From NCBI RefSeq assembly GCF_000328475.2, contig NC_026495.1, positions 1-64,000 on the forward strand: a stretch of DNA of 64,000 bases. Reading direction: 5' to 3'. The notes under the pieces were generated by a model, which saw nothing but the letters and a program-made list of their open reading frames with translations, was not told the origin of the DNA and did not search any database. Position numbers and translations under genes: made by a program. This document shows, piece by piece, positions 63,901 through 64,000 of this stretch (position 1 is its first letter; each line of letters starts with the position of its first letter). The stretch comes from Mycosarcoma maydis (lineage: Eukaryota; Basidiomycota; Ustilaginomycetes; Ustilaginales).

Positions 63901-64000
63901 TTGGCCTCGCTTCCTTGATAGCTACCCAGCTCTTCCGCGGAGACATTCCGCAGCAAAGCGATGGCCAGTGGACAGAGATGACATTCAAGCATTCTTTCAA
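60996..64000 (+). CDS. CCH1: Voltage-gated calcium channel alpha subunit CCH1, N-terminal part (runs off the window)
   Basis: Open from ATG at 60996 to the window end, 1,001 codons with no stop. About 325 residues of disordered cytosolic N-terminus precede S1 of domain I (WWMEPLILLLILANTVTLVV). Other domain I segments are IPDYILLAIFGIYTLEILAR, an S4-like FRALSVLRCARLLTATSG and a P-loop/S6 pair (LLQVVIVISSNNWSQTMYD, then IIILNFWLANLFVAVITNSF). Domain II begins about LWILAIIFDVATQASRATYL, with LARFYRVIAAIPRMRVLLVR as its S4. This is the four-domain channel fold; fungal Cch1 works with Mid1 in the plasma membrane for high-affinity calcium uptake. Asn741 sits where animal domain I has the selectivity-filter Glu. 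A GGTACGTCC near 62244 might be a splice donor, but the frame stays open. Confidence 0.92.
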   Translation, partial: MSQSNETDPDPHALPHQQLSLHPPWTDSTRSPTSPQPRDSYSASSIPDHNSDIYINSYYYGNTDMSELAAASPNPTLAQSPLSSANPTNSNDDRLLRRLSWDHSHDPPHHQAHPATQPATPPAAPSSSHRRSISSIDAGILTGPLELSPQQPHASQSMHYGYSAESDVTYITEDNDRALLTLQTHALPSRSVKYHEPDHHHLHRTASPDAIEQAHEPTLKSSADVYATCNYDRARSGLDRFTKSIRRMSRRVVHHQQHHAHIPLTDQDPEESDSSAVAAATTTTLTHPDRQPSSSHHVRPSTHQLQLLRGKSLGLFGPDNPLRKSLAALLSQWWMEPLILLLILANTVTLVVQAAPSVYAHPRPDNYFGAIPDYILLAIFGIYTLEILARIIVSGLVINPPPLYAAPIPTAHDDHSGTSDATTKQSFSTSPEHKRQMSRSNTLDTLGLFGGNLKSTAQKVLAGNSGLTESYFESRRASATATQTQTITLASSAPHTHDPLSTHQQSRHPARHVNQSETSMFLSESTAPSFWQNTKTPFAEAFEKQRVQAVHHAFLRHSWNRVDVVAVVAFWIAFALALGGQESANHHHIYIFRALSVLRCARLLTATSGTTTILHSLKASAFILLSVTFFTGYAMLLFGIIGIQSFEGSYRRNCVWVGDLNGQPGNNNTLSQLCGGYLTTAGQTLGHVLVDGAPSGSSPKGFICPRGQVCQEQSTNPESNTQSFDNIITSLLQVVIVISSNNWSQTMYDMIDADYYSSCIYFIVGIIILNFWLANLFVAVITNSFATLTARTQRSAFADQILQDNSNKDQTQLQKGRLKSLALGFKRVWGYTKYLWILAIIFDVATQASRATYLQPAEIQKRARIELYFTLAFDFEIAMRFLAFVLDGDWRGFLASKQNRADFFLALVTSLIQIPVIKSSQVYPWLTFFQLARFYRVIAAIPRMRVLLVRAFGSLNKMLNMVLFLLLIVGLASLIATQLFRGDIPQQSDGQWTEMTFKHSF

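Overview
The window is nuclear DNA of a basidiomycete fungus, most probably a smut (Ustilaginaceae, Ustilago-like). The basis is gene content (TIF32, CUS1, YVH1, PRE6, ATP18, CCH1, an auxilin and a KDM4-type demethylase, all eukaryotic and fungal in character), dense mostly intronless genes, short introns (about 76-117 nt) with GTRAG donors and CTRAC-type branch sites, and intergenic DNA full of a short TCACGATT / AATCGTGA word that I associate with smut genomes. The species is an inference. All names come from reading the proteins; no database search was possible.

Layout. 0.4-1.7 kb: an apparently truncated P-loop protein. 2.9-4.8 kb (-): a DUF4246 putative oxygenase. 5.7-8.9 kb (+): an RRP17-like 5' part and a NOP8 3' part in one open frame, with a candidate intron whose removal switches frame and ends the RRP17 part. 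9.4-10.4 kb (-): a secreted AA10-type lytic polysaccharide monooxygenase. 12.6-16.4 kb: carboxymuconolactone-decarboxylase-like protein, O-methyltransferase and a monocarboxylate-type MFS permease, a possible small catabolic group. 16.9-23.0 kb (-): a 2,038-residue NLR-like NTPase with a long TPR array. 25.5-27.4 kb (-): a protein carrying only the N-terminal domain of GTPBP1/2. 28.5-29.5 kb (+): POM33/TMEM33. 29.9-32.7 kb (-): auxilin/SWA2. 34.8-39.2 kb (+): JmjN-JmjC-PHD histone demethylase. 39.6-41.6 kb (-): long-chain acyl-CoA synthetase. 44.35-44.5 kb (-): ATP18. 45.3-47.3 kb (+): four-exon MFS transporter. 47.7-49.7 kb (+): YVH1 phosphatase. 49.9-51.9 kb (-): CUS1/SF3B2. 53.0-56.0 kb (+): eIF3a. 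56.8-58.2 kb (+): VTT-domain membrane protein. 59.0-59.8 kb (-): proteasome alpha4. 61.0 kb to the right edge (+): N-terminal third of the calcium channel CCH1.

Most genes are housekeeping and unrelated in pathway to their neighbours. Exceptions are RRP17/NOP8, both 60S-subunit biogenesis factors and physically interlocked, and the 12.6-16.4 kb trio. The least ordinary content is the RRP17/NOP8 overlap, the giant NTPase-TPR protein, the fungal AA10 LPMO, and the intergenic TCACGATT word, which forms direct arrays and inverted pairs. No rRNA, tRNA, CRISPR or intact transposon was seen.
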